NCBI GenBank assembly: GCA_004298295.1
Contig: SCUH01000113.1
Coordinates: 1-26,273 of the forward strand
DNA length: 26,273 nt
Direction: 5' to 3'
DNA from: Betaproteobacteria bacterium
GTDB taxonomy: Bacteria > Pseudomonadota > Gammaproteobacteria > Burkholderiales > SG8-39
How positions within the stretch are numbered: the first letter of the stretch is position 1; each line of letters begins with the position of its first letter. Position numbers and translations under genes: made by a program. The notes under the pieces are model-generated. The model did not search any database, was not told the origin of the DNA, and was given only the letters and a program-made list of their open reading frames with translations. This document shows positions 1 to 7,182 of the stretch, in pieces.

Positions 1-710
1 GCGATCAGACCGAGCAGCGGCACCACCCCGAACACGACTTCCTTGAGAATCGTGCCGACGCCGTGCACCCGTTCTTCTTTCGGCACGGGGGGGCCCAGCT
101 TCGGATTGAAGAATGCGCGGGCAAGCAGGTAGACGAGGTACATGCCCGCGAGCAGGAATCCGGGCCCGAACGCCGACGCGTAAAGGTCGGCCACCGAGAC
201 GCCGAGCACCGGGCCCATGACGATCAGCATCACCGAAGGCGGGATCAGGATGCCGAGGGTGCCGCCCGCCGTGATCGCGCCGGCCGCCAGACGGCCGTCG
301 TAGCCCGTCTTGACCATGATCGGGCTCGCCATGATGCCCAGCACGGTCACCGCTGCGCCGACGATGCCGGTGGCCATCGCGAACACCGCGGCCGTCAGGA
401 TCACGACCGCGAACAGGGACCCCCGGATCGGCGCGAGCAGGTCGCGGAAGGCGCGGAACAGCCGCTCCATCAACCCCGCCTGCTCGGTGAGGAAGCCCAT
501 GAAGATGAACAGCGGCACGGCGGCGAGCAGTTCCTCCTTCATCATGCCGATGGTCTGGAAGTACGCCAGGCTGAAGACCAATTCGCCGAGGCCGAAATAG
601 CCGAACGTCAGGGCGAGAAAGAGCAGCGTGAAGGAGATCGGAAAGCCGATGAAGATGGCGCCGATCATCACCACCAGCATGACCAGCCCGAGCAGCGCGA
701 GACCGGTCAT
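1..710 (-). CDS. TRAP transporter large permease (DctM family), 3' end beyond left edge
   Basis: Large membrane subunit of a tripartite ATP-independent periplasmic (TRAP) transporter, the part that moves solute with an ion gradient. About 236 N-terminal residues are present; DctM proteins usually have about 430, so the C-terminal half lies outside the window. The N terminus (MTGLALLGLVMLVVMIGAIF) is a hydrophobic helix, followed by more helices. A GGTLGILIPPS stretch near residue 150 is the conserved DctM signature. The ATG lies 3 bases after the stop of the small permease, so the two are certainly in one operon. The family call is secure. The substrate cannot be read from this subunit. Confidence 0.95.
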   Translation of the reverse strand, partial: MTGLALLGLVMLVVMIGAIFIGFPISFTLLFLALTFGYFGLGELVFSLAYFQTIGMMKEELLAAVPLFIFMGFLTEQAGLMERLFRAFRDLLAPIRGSLFAVVILTAAVFAMATGIVGAAVTVLGIMASPIMVKTGYDGRLAAGAITAGGTLGILIPPSVMLIVMGPVLGVSVADLYASAFGPGFLLAGMYLVYLLARAFFNPKLGPPVPKEERVHGVGTILKEVVFGVVPLLGLI

Positions 711-713
711 CGG

Positions 714-1265
714 TTAGATCTCCACCTTCTCTTTGTGCTCCAGCTCGATGCCGGTGCGCGCCGCGAAGACGCACTTGATCGTCTCGGACACGCCCTGGAT
801 CAGCAGCAGCAGGCAGGTGAGCGGCACCACCATCTTGAACGGCCACAGCACCGGCCGCCACGGCGTCTGCTCGGAGGTTTCGTTGATCTCGAACGCGTAC
901 CAACCCTCCGCGCCGCTCACCAGCAGGAAGACGAAGATCGACGGAAAGAAGAACACGATGTAGGCGACCGAGTCGATCACGCCTCTGGTGCGGATCGACC
1001 AGCGCTCGAAGAAGAAATCGGTACGGATGTGCGCGCCCTTGTGCAGCGCGTAGGCCGAGCCGAGCATGAAGATCGTGCCGTAGAGCATGTACGTGAGGTC
1101 GAACGACCAGGTGGTCGGCGTATTGAACAGATAGCGCGCGAACACCTCGTAGCTGACGATCGCCATCAGCGGCACGTTGAGCCATGCGACCCAGGTGCCG
1201 GTCAGGTCGGTGAACCAGTCGATCTTCTTGGTAATGAAGACGAGCTGCGGGGAAAACTGCTGCAT
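714..1265 (-). CDS. TRAP transporter small permease (DctQ family)
   Basis: Small membrane subunit of the TRAP transporter, which pairs with DctM in the inner membrane. It has 183 residues, a normal length, and four hydrophobic stretches, with the VFARYLFNTPTTWSFDL segment typical of DctQ after the first helix. A GGGAGA Shine-Dalgarno lies about 10 bases before the ATG. It sits between the binding protein gene (67 bases upstream, with a hairpin in the gap) and dctM (3 bases downstream). Together with the binding protein at 1332-2456 it forms a complete P-Q-M transporter. The family is clear; the substrate is unknown. Confidence 0.93.
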   Translation of the reverse strand: MQQFSPQLVFITKKIDWFTDLTGTWVAWLNVPLMAIVSYEVFARYLFNTPTTWSFDLTYMLYGTIFMLGSAYALHKGAHIRTDFFFERWSIRTRGVIDSVAYIVFFFPSIFVFLLVSGAEGWYAFEINETSEQTPWRPVLWPFKMVVPLTCLLLLIQGVSETIKCVFAARTGIELEHKEKVEI

Positions 1266-1280
1266 CCCGATTGTCTCCCT

Positions 1281-1316
1281 GCAAACGCAAAAACGGGGGC
1301 GGTGGTCCGCCCCCGT
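1281..1316 (-). terminator. Intercistronic hairpin with T-rich tail (attenuator-like)
   Basis: Read on the minus strand, a perfect 10-bp stem (ACGGGGGCGG with its complement, 4-base loop, 1293-1316) is followed by TTTTT and then GCGTTTGC. It lies 15 bases after the binding-protein stop and before the DctQ start. It looks like a partial rho-independent terminator that would let most transcripts end after the binding protein, giving excess binding protein over permease. The structure is seen directly; the attenuating role is inferred. Confidence 0.7.
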
Positions 1317-1331
1317 GATGTTACTACGCAG

Positions 1332-2456
1332 TTACTTCTTGGTCTTCGCGGCGGCCGGTTTGGCGCCGGCCTCAGGGAAGTAGTGGTTGGCCGCGAACGA
1401 ATACGGCGGGAACATGAAGCGTTTCGCCGGCACCACCATCGAGGCGTAGGCGCGCTGCGAATCGTGCACTTTCTTGAAGAAGGGGTTCTTCGCCGACTCC
1501 TCGGCCGCGATCTTGTCCCAGGTCTTGAGGAACTCGGTCAGGATCTCGGGCGGCGTGCGCAGGATGCGCACCCCGTGTTTTTGCTGCAGTTCGGCAATCG
1601 CGTCGGCGTTCTGCCGCTGCCATTTCGCCCACCAGACGAGGAAGGTCTCGTTGGCCGCCGACTTGATGATTTCCTGGTGCGTCGGCGAGAGCGACTTCCA
1701 GACATCGCCGTTGATCAGGATTTCGCCGATGGTGACGTTCTCGTGCATGCCGGGGGTGTAGTGGTACTTCCAGACGTTCTGGAAGCCGAGCCGCCGGTCC
1801 TCCTCGCCGCCGATCCATTCGGCGCAGTCGATCACGCCGCGCTGCGCCGACGGGATGATCTCGCCACCCGGCATGTTCACGGTCTGCATGCCCATGCGCT
1901 GAAACACTTCCGCCGCCATGCCGGTCTGGCGGCACTTCATGCCCTTGAAGTCGGCCAGGTTCTTGATCGGTCGCTTGAACCAGCCGAAGGCCTGCGGCCC
2001 CGACGGCAGGATCGGATACCAGAACACGTTGAGCTTGAGCTGGTCGCGGAAAAATTCCTGCGCCAGGTCGATGCCCCCGCCATGGTGCATCCAGCCAATG
2101 GCATCGATCATGTCCATGCCGAAGGTCCCGCCAGGGCCGCCGGTAAACAGGATCGCGGTCTTGTTCTTGCCGACCCAGTAGCCGGACCAGGCATGCGCGC
2201 CGTCGAGCACCTTCTTGTGCGTGGCATCGAGCACTTCGAACGCGGGTACGACTTGCCCCGCCGGCATGGCATCGATCTTGAGCGTTCCCCCGGAGATCTT
2301 GCCGACGCGCTCGGCGAAATACGTGAAGTTCTCGTACAAAGTCAGGCTTGCCGGCCAGGTCGCCTGCATCTTGAGATTGACGGCCTGCGCGTGCGCGCCG
2401 GCTGCGAACAACGCGGACGCGGCCACTGCGCCGATGGACCCTATGAAGCGCTTCAT
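1332..2456 (-). CDS. TRAP transporter substrate-binding protein (DctP family), copy 1
   Basis: Periplasmic binding protein that captures a solute, most likely a carboxylate, and hands it to the DctQM permease encoded just downstream. It has 374 residues. Residues 1-23 form a Sec signal peptide ending AHA. The KCRQTG motif (Arg176) is at the place where DctP proteins hold the carboxylate, and DCAEWIGG (Glu213/Trp214) resembles the ligand pocket of TakP-like proteins for 2-oxo acids or lactate. I chose ATG 2456 because GGAGGGGGGAGAC lies directly before it and the signal peptide starts there. An in-frame start at 2534 would lie upstream of the predicted promoter. The C-terminal tail is Lys/Ala-rich. 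The family is certain; the substrate is a guess from the subgroup. Confidence 0.93.
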   Translation of the reverse strand: MKRFIGSIGAVAASALFAAGAHAQAVNLKMQATWPASLTLYENFTYFAERVGKISGGTLKIDAMPAGQVVPAFEVLDATHKKVLDGAHAWSGYWVGKNKTAILFTGGPGGTFGMDMIDAIGWMHHGGGIDLAQEFFRDQLKLNVFWYPILPSGPQAFGWFKRPIKNLADFKGMKCRQTGMAAEVFQRMGMQTVNMPGGEIIPSAQRGVIDCAEWIGGEEDRRLGFQNVWKYHYTPGMHENVTIGEILINGDVWKSLSPTHQEIIKSAANETFLVWWAKWQRQNADAIAELQQKHGVRILRTPPEILTEFLKTWDKIAAEESAKNPFFKKVHDSQRAYASMVVPAKRFMFPPYSFAANHYFPEAGAKPAAAKTKK

Positions 2457-2477
2457 GTCTCCCCCCTCCATTTGGTG

Positions 2478-2494
2478 GTTTCGCAAAGCGAAAC
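2478..2494. promoter_or_regulatory. Perfect inverted repeat at the TRAP operon start site (candidate operator)
   Basis: GTTTCGC-AAA-GCGAAAC is a perfect 7-bp inverted repeat with a 3-base centre. It overlaps the expected transcription start (about 2490) of the promoter at 2497-2525. A repressor bound here would block the operon. The short palindrome with a 3-base centre is the kind used by IclR-family regulators, which often control carboxylate transporters; that link is inference. It could also act as a 5' RNA hairpin. Confidence 0.5.
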
Positions 2495-2496
2495 GC

Positions 2497-2525
2497 AGCG
2501 TACACGCTTGGTTATTCAGGGTCAA
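2497..2525 (-). promoter_or_regulatory. Sigma-70 promoter of the TRAP operon
   Basis: On the minus strand: -35 TTGACC (2520-2525), 17-bp spacer, -10 TACGCT (2497-2502). The start site would be near 2490, giving a leader of about 35 bases with a strong Shine-Dalgarno before ATG 2456. It lies just after the terminator of the preceding gene, so this operon should be transcribed separately. Confidence 0.65.
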
Positions 2526-2555
2526 CAAAAGCAAAGGGCGGCCATGGCCGCCCTT
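2526..2555 (-). terminator. Rho-independent terminator of binding protein copy 2
   Basis: A perfect 22-bp palindrome (2534-2555, centre CCATGG, arms AAGGGCGG and CCGCCCTT) is followed on the minus strand by a TTTGCTTTTG tail. It starts 22 bases after the stop of the gene at 2578-3750, and separates it from the TRAP operon promoter. Confidence 0.8.
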
Positions 2556-2577
2556 CCCGCAAGCAACAATCCGGAAA

Positions 2578-3750
2578 CTATTTCTTCTTCGTTTCGCCCT
2601 TGGCCGCGGCCTTCGCCGGCCCTTTGCGCACGTCCTCGGGCCAGTAGTAGTTCGCCGCGAACGAGTACGGGGGGTTCATGAAGCGCTTGGCCGGCACCAC
2701 CTTGGCGGCGTAGTCGCGCTGCGAGTCGAGCACTTTCTTGAAGAACGGGTTCTTCGCCGACTCCTCCTTCGCAATTTCGTCCCAGGCCTTGAGGAAGGCG
2801 ATCAGGATGTCGGGCGGCGTGCGCAGGATTTGCGTGCCGTGCTTGGTGCGCATTTCCTCGATCGCATCGGCATTCTGTTTCTGCCACTTCACCCACCAGC
2901 GCACCAGCGTCTCGGTCGTGGCGGAGCGGATCGCTTCCTGCTGCTGCGCCGGCAGCGCTTTCCACACGTCGGCGTTGATGAGCAGTTCGCCGATCACGCT
3001 GGGCTCGTGCATCCCCGGCACGTAGTGGTACTTGAACACCTGCGGCAGGCCGAGCCTCAGGTCCTCCACGCCACCCACCCACTCGGCGCAATCGATGACG
3101 CCGCGCTGCGCCGAGGGCACGATTTCGCCGCCCGGCATGTTGACCGTGGCCATGCCCATCTTGGTGAAGATCTCCGCCACGATGCCGGTCTGCCGGCACT
3201 TCATGCCCTTGAAGTCAGCCAGGTTCTTGATCGGCCGCTTGAACCAGCCGAACGCCTGCGGGCTCGAGGGCAGGATCGGGAACGCGATGACGTTGAGCTT
3301 CATCTCCTTCTGATACAGGTCCCAGTACATGTCCAGGCCGCCGGCCTCGTACATCCAGCCCAGGAAATCCATGTGGTCCATGCCAAACGGACCTGCCGGG
3401 GTCGAGGAAAACAGGGTTGCCGCCTTTTGCTTACCGACCCAGTAATATGAAACCGCGTGCGCGCCGTCGAGCACTTTCTTGTGGGTGGCGTCCAGCACTT
3501 CGAACGCCGGTACCACCTGCCCCGCTGCCATGGTCTCGATCTTGAGCTGGCCACCGGTCAGCTTGTCCACCCGCTCGCCGAACATCTTGAAGTTTTCCTG
3601 CAGCGTCAGGCTCGCCGGCCAGGTGGACTGCATCTTGAGCGTCTTGGGCCCGCTGGCGGCGGGCGCTTGCGCGCCGGCCTGGGCGGCGAAGCCCAGCGCG
3701 GCCGCGACGGCGGTCAGCGCAAAGGTTTTTCTGAATGCGGTTCGCATCAT
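2578..3750 (-). CDS. TRAP transporter substrate-binding protein (DctP family), copy 2
   Basis: A second periplasmic TRAP binding protein (390 residues), a close paralogue of the one at 1332-2456; by eye about two thirds of aligned residues are identical. It has a signal peptide ending AAQAGAQA, the same KCRQTG and DCAEWVGG ligand motifs, and a Lys-rich C terminus. Two ATG codons stand in tandem (3750 and 3747). GAGGAG lies 4 bases before the first and 7 before the second, so 3747 may be the real start. The gene has its own consensus promoter and terminator, so it is probably monocistronic. No permease pair of its own is visible, so it may feed the neighbouring DctQM or one elsewhere. Regions that differ from copy 1, such as residues 105-150, may change ligand specificity. 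Confidence 0.93.
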   Translation of the reverse strand: MMRTAFRKTFALTAVAAALGFAAQAGAQAPAASGPKTLKMQSTWPASLTLQENFKMFGERVDKLTGGQLKIETMAAGQVVPAFEVLDATHKKVLDGAHAVSYYWVGKQKAATLFSSTPAGPFGMDHMDFLGWMYEAGGLDMYWDLYQKEMKLNVIAFPILPSSPQAFGWFKRPIKNLADFKGMKCRQTGIVAEIFTKMGMATVNMPGGEIVPSAQRGVIDCAEWVGGVEDLRLGLPQVFKYHYVPGMHEPSVIGELLINADVWKALPAQQQEAIRSATTETLVRWWVKWQKQNADAIEEMRTKHGTQILRTPPDILIAFLKAWDEIAKEESAKNPFFKKVLDSQRDYAAKVVPAKRFMNPPYSFAANYYWPEDVRKGPAKAAAKGETKKK

Positions 3751-3792
3751 GGCTCTCCTCGGTTTGGTTCTTCAGGACGTGGTGAAAAAATC

Positions 3793-3821
3793 ATGTTAGG
3801 AGCCCTGTCTGACCCTGTCAA
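3793..3821 (-). promoter_or_regulatory. Sigma-70 promoter of binding protein copy 2
   Basis: On the minus strand: consensus -35 TTGACA (3816-3821), 17-bp spacer, -10 TAACAT (3793-3798). The start would be near 3786, about 36 bases before the ATG. The -35 begins 10 bases after the lactonase stop codon. I see no terminator between the lactonase and this gene, so read-through from tyrS is also possible. Confidence 0.7.
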
Positions 3822-3830
3822 CGCAGCGGC

Positions 3831-4610
3831 CTAATCAAGCCGCGCCACGATGCCGCGCAAGGATTCCGAGGGCGCCGGGTAACGCTCCAGCACCTCGGGA
3901 TCGTGTCCCGGGATGATGTGCTCCGGCGATTCCGCAAGCGCGCGGAGCCTGCCCCAGCCCTCGATCATGTCGCCGACGTTGTAGACGATGGGGAACGGCC
4001 GGTTCTCGCCCATGTTGGCGTAGTAGTGGCTCGCGTCGGACGCCAGCACGACCCCGCCGCGCCGAGTCGCGACGCGCACCACCTGCAGACCCAGCGTATG
4101 CCCGCCGATAAGGTGCAGCGAAATGCCCGGGACCAGCTCGGCGTCGCCGGCGTGGAAGCGCACCCCTCCCGCGTACACGCGACGCACCATGCCGACCACG
4201 TCCTCGACCTCGAAGGCGTGGCGCAGCGCGTCGTGGCACATGCTGCGACCGGTGGCGTATTGCATCTCGAGGTCCTGCAGGTGAAAGGTCGCCTGCGGAA
4301 ACGCATCGAAACTGCCGACGTGGTCGTAATGCAGATGCGTGATGACGACATCGCGCACCTTCGCCGCATCGACGTCGAGGAGCGCGAGTGCCCGGTCCAC
4401 CGGGCGCAGCAGTTGCCGCTGCCTGCGCGCCGCGGTCGCGGCGTTGAAACCCGTATCGACGACCAGTTCAACGCCGCCGCCGCGCACCAGCCAGATGAAG
4501 TAGTCCATCGGCATCGGCCCGTCGTGCGGATCGCCGCCGAGGAAGTTCTGGCTCGCGCGGCGTTCGTGATGCGCGTACTTGGCGGCGTACACCTCGTACG
4601 CCGGCGTCAT
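3831..4610 (-). CDS. Metallo-beta-lactamase-fold hydrolase, N-acyl homoserine lactonase-like
   Basis: Predicted zinc hydrolase of 259 residues, cytoplasmic (no signal peptide). It carries the full dinuclear metal set of the lactonase branch: HLHYDH (92-97), His171 in GGHTLG, Asp192 in ASDASHYY, and His236 in IIPGHDP. A tyrosine-rich HYYANM stretch follows the bridging Asp, where AHL lactonases have a catalytic Tyr. The family opens AHL quorum-sensing lactones (AiiA, AttM), but many members act on other lactones or esters, so the substrate is open. The ATG overlaps the tyrS stop by 4 bases (ATGA, 4607-4610), which implies translational coupling. A longer in-frame reading upstream only shadows tyrS. 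Confidence 0.85.
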   Translation of the reverse strand: MTPAYEVYAAKYAHHERRASQNFLGGDPHDGPMPMDYFIWLVRGGGVELVVDTGFNAATAARRQRQLLRPVDRALALLDVDAAKVRDVVITHLHYDHVGSFDAFPQATFHLQDLEMQYATGRSMCHDALRHAFEVEDVVGMVRRVYAGGVRFHAGDAELVPGISLHLIGGHTLGLQVVRVATRRGGVVLASDASHYYANMGENRPFPIVYNVGDMIEGWGRLRALAESPEHIIPGHDPEVLERYPAPSESLRGIVARLD

Positions 4611-5806
4611 TGCACCCGCACCCGCGCGAACTTGCGCTTGCCGACCTGCACCATCACGCTTGCGCCCGGCGCGAGCCGCAGCGCCTTGTCGGCGAGACGC
4701 TCGCCGTTCAGGCGCACGCCGCCTTGTTCGATCAGCCGGGTTGCCTCGGTGACGCTCGGCACGAGCCCCGCCTGCTTCAGCAGCTGCGCCACCGCCAGTC
4801 CGCCGGGCGGCGCGTGCAGGCTGAATTCGGGCATGTCCTCGGGCAGCGCGCCGTGCCGGAAGCGCCGCTCGAAGTCGGCGTGCGCGCGCTCGGCGGCTGC
4901 CTGGCCGTGGAAGCGCGCCGCGATTTCCGTCGCAAACAGCACCTTGATCTCGCGCGGGTTGCGTCCTTCGGCCACCTCCTTGCGCCACCGGCGCACGGCG
5001 GCCATCGGCTCGAATGACAGCAGCTCGATGTAGCGCCACATCCGCTCGTCCGAGATCGACATCAGCTTGCCGAAAATCTCCTGCGGCGGCTCGGCGATGC
5101 CGACGTAATTGCCGAGCGACTTCGACATCTTCTCGCGGCCGTCGAGCCCTTCCAGCAGCGGCATCGTCATGATGCACTGCGGCTCCTGGCCGAAGTCGCG
5201 CTGCAGCTCGCGTCCGACCAGCAGGTTGAACTTCTGGTCGGTGCCGCCCAGCTCGACGTCCGCCTTCATCGCCACCGAGTCGTAGCCCTGCATCAGCGGG
5301 TAGAGCAGCTCGTGCACGGCGATCGGCTGGCCGCCCCGGAAGCGCTTCGAGAAATCGTCGCGCTCGAGCAGGCGCGCCACGGTGTAGCGCGAAGCCAGGC
5401 GGATCATGCCTTCCGCACCCAGCTTGTCGGACCACTCCGAGTTGAACAGCACCTGGGTCTTGTCGGGATCGAGGATCTTCGACATCTGCGCGCGGTAGGT
5501 CTGGGCATTGGCCAGGATCTCCTCGCGCGACAGCGGCGGCCGCGTCTGGTTCTTGCCGGTGGGATCGCCGATCATGCCGGTGAAATCGCCGATCAGGAAC
5601 TGGATCGTGTGGCCCAGTTCCTGGAAATGGCGCAGCTTGTTGATCACCACCGTGTGGCCCAGATGCAGGTCCGGCGCAGTGGGGTCAAGGCCGAGCTTGA
5701 CGCGCAGCGACCGGCCCGCCTTGAGCTTGCGAACCAGGTCTTCCTCGACGATCAACTCGTCGCAGCCGCGCTTGATGCGCTCCAAGGCTTCGGCGATCGG
5801 CACCAT
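4607..5806 (-). CDS. tyrS: Tyrosyl-tRNA synthetase
   Basis: Class I aminoacyl-tRNA synthetase that charges tRNA-Tyr with tyrosine; cytoplasmic and essential. It has 399 residues, the length of the bacterial 'type 2' (TyrZ-like) form. HLGH (48-51) is the HIGH motif, and EKMSKS (225-230) the second ATP motif. GGTDQKFN (187-194) belongs to the catalytic fold, and an S4-like RNA-binding domain occupies about residues 335-399. The ATG at 5806 (MVPIAEALERI) has no strong Shine-Dalgarno. The gene diverges from the M23 peptidase gene across 98 bases, as in many betaproteobacteria. It is followed with a 4-base overlap by the lactonase gene. Confidence 0.97.
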   Translation of the reverse strand: MVPIAEALERIKRGCDELIVEEDLVRKLKAGRSLRVKLGLDPTAPDLHLGHTVVINKLRHFQELGHTIQFLIGDFTGMIGDPTGKNQTRPPLSREEILANAQTYRAQMSKILDPDKTQVLFNSEWSDKLGAEGMIRLASRYTVARLLERDDFSKRFRGGQPIAVHELLYPLMQGYDSVAMKADVELGGTDQKFNLLVGRELQRDFGQEPQCIMTMPLLEGLDGREKMSKSLGNYVGIAEPPQEIFGKLMSISDERMWRYIELLSFEPMAAVRRWRKEVAEGRNPREIKVLFATEIAARFHGQAAAERAHADFERRFRHGALPEDMPEFSLHAPPGGLAVAQLLKQAGLVPSVTEATRLIEQGGVRLNGERLADKALRLAPGASVMVQVGKRKFARVRVQ

Positions 5807-5811
5807 GTCGT

Positions 5812-5839
5812 TTGCAGGGTGGGGAATCTTTGCTACACT
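5812..5839 (+). promoter_or_regulatory. Candidate promoter for the M23 peptidase-anmK operon
   Basis: On the plus strand: -35 TTGCAG (5812-5817), 16-bp spacer, -10 TACACT (5834-5839) preceded by TGC (extended -10). CCGCGG-CAG-CCGCGG (5840-5854), an inverted repeat, follows directly at the expected start site and could form a 5' hairpin. The rest of the 98-base divergent gap shows nothing else clear, and I found no convincing tyrS promoter. Confidence 0.5.
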
Positions 5840-5904
5840 CCGCGGCAGCCGCGGGGGGAGGACGATCCGCAGGCACCTGAATAAGAAAGCATTTTAGCCG
5901 AATA

Positions 5905-7182
5905 GTGGATCGCGCAGGACACACTGTCAGAGTGCGCATCGCACGCGCCGGAGCGCTGGCCGCGCTGGTGCTGTCGGGCGTGCTCGCCGCTTTTGCCACG
6001 ATTGCGCCCGTGAGTGACGCTGAAATTGCGCGTCCCGTTCGGGCCGAACCGATGGTGCTCCAGCCGCTTGACGGCGTCATGCCGGACCCGGCGAGTTATA
6101 TCCGCGAGGAACGTTTCCAGCGCGGCGATACGCTGGCAGGCCTGCTCGCCCGGCTGGGACTGAGCGAAAGCGAAGCGCAGTCGCTGCAGCGGCTTGCCCA
6201 ACTGCGCCAGTTGCGCACCGGAAGCGCGATCACGGCGACCATTGGCGCGGACGGCGGGCTGCAGAGCATCGACTTTCTCGGCCCGCGCGACACGCTGGTG
6301 CTGATCGTGCGCAGCGGTTCCGGATTCTCGGTGAGCGAACAGCGCGCCGAGTTCGAGACGCGGGTCGCCATGAGTTCGGGCATCATCCGATCGTCATTGT
6401 TCGCGGCCGCCGACGCAGCCGGTATCCCCGACGCGATCGCCGTCCAGGTCGCCGAGATCTTCGGCGGCGACATCGACTTCCATCGCGACCTGCGGCGCAA
6501 TGATCGCTTCGCCGTGGTCTACGAGATGCACGCGCACAACGGCCTGTCGGTGCGCTCCGGGCGCGTCCTGGCGGCCGAATTCGTCAATCAGGGCCGCGCC
6601 TATCGCGCGGTCTGGTATGGCGGCGTCGACGGCAGGAGCGGCGGCTATTACGCGCCGGACGGCAAGAACCTGAGAAAGGCGTTTCTGCGCTCGCCGCTCG
6701 AATTCTCGCGTGTCAGCTCCGCGTTTGGCATGCGCCGCCATCCCATCATGCAGAACTGGCGCGCGCATCGCGGCGTCGATTACGCGGCCCCGTCGGGCAC
6801 GCGGGTGCGCGCGGTCGGCGACGCGACGATCGAATTCGCGGGGCGCCAGGGGGGCTACGGCAACGTCGTCGTGCTGCGCCATCAGGGACAATACACGACG
6901 GTATATGCGCATCTCAGCGGTTTCGGCCGCGGCGTGCGCAAAGGCGCGCGCGTTGCGCAGGGCGACATCATCGGATTCGTCGGTCAGACGGGCTGGGCCA
7001 CGGGCCCGCATCTGCACTATGAGTTCAAAGTCGCGGGTGAAGCGCGCAACCCGCTCGCCATTGCGCTGCCCGCCGCACTACCCGTGCCGGCAGGCGAAAT
7101 GGCCCGGTTCGCGGGTCAGGCGCAGCCGCTCGCGGCCCGCCTCAATCTTCTCGCCAGCGGTCAGGTCGCCCTGCTCGAGTGA
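5905..7182 (+). CDS. M23-family murein endopeptidase, membrane-anchored (MepM-like)
   Basis: Predicted zinc endopeptidase that cuts peptide cross-links in peptidoglycan, acting in the periplasm. It has 425 residues. One N-terminal transmembrane segment (about 16-34) anchors it. An OapA/LysM-like region follows (about 65-135), then the LytM domain from about residue 270 with HRGVD (His288, Asp292), YAH (336) and HLHYE (369-373). These are the metal and catalytic residues of active M23 enzymes, so it should be active. The start is GTG 5905; another GTG at 5932 would also keep the membrane anchor, and neither has a strong Shine-Dalgarno. The stop overlaps the anmK start by 4 bases, linking wall cutting and recycling. 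Confidence 0.92.
   Translation: MDRAGHTVRVRIARAGALAALVLSGVLAAFATIAPVSDAEIARPVRAEPMVLQPLDGVMPDPASYIREERFQRGDTLAGLLARLGLSESEAQSLQRLAQLRQLRTGSAITATIGADGGLQSIDFLGPRDTLVLIVRSGSGFSVSEQRAEFETRVAMSSGIIRSSLFAAADAAGIPDAIAVQVAEIFGGDIDFHRDLRRNDRFAVVYEMHAHNGLSVRSGRVLAAEFVNQGRAYRAVWYGGVDGRSGGYYAPDGKNLRKAFLRSPLEFSRVSSAFGMRRHPIMQNWRAHRGVDYAAPSGTRVRAVGDATIEFAGRQGGYGNVVVLRHQGQYTTVYAHLSGFGRGVRKGARVAQGDIIGFVGQTGWATGPHLHYEFKVAGEARNPLAIALPAALPVPAGEMARFAGQAQPLAARLNLLASGQVALLE

Noticed and set aside
63..2681. 872-codon plus-strand open reading frame
   Set aside because: It is antisense to the TRAP genes, which carry clear family motifs. Its composition (Arg/His/Asp-rich) is that of a GC-rich shadow frame.
4611..5435. 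N-terminal extension of the lactonase frame
   Set aside because: It lies wholly within tyrS in another frame and has shadow composition. The lactonase fold starts at 4610.
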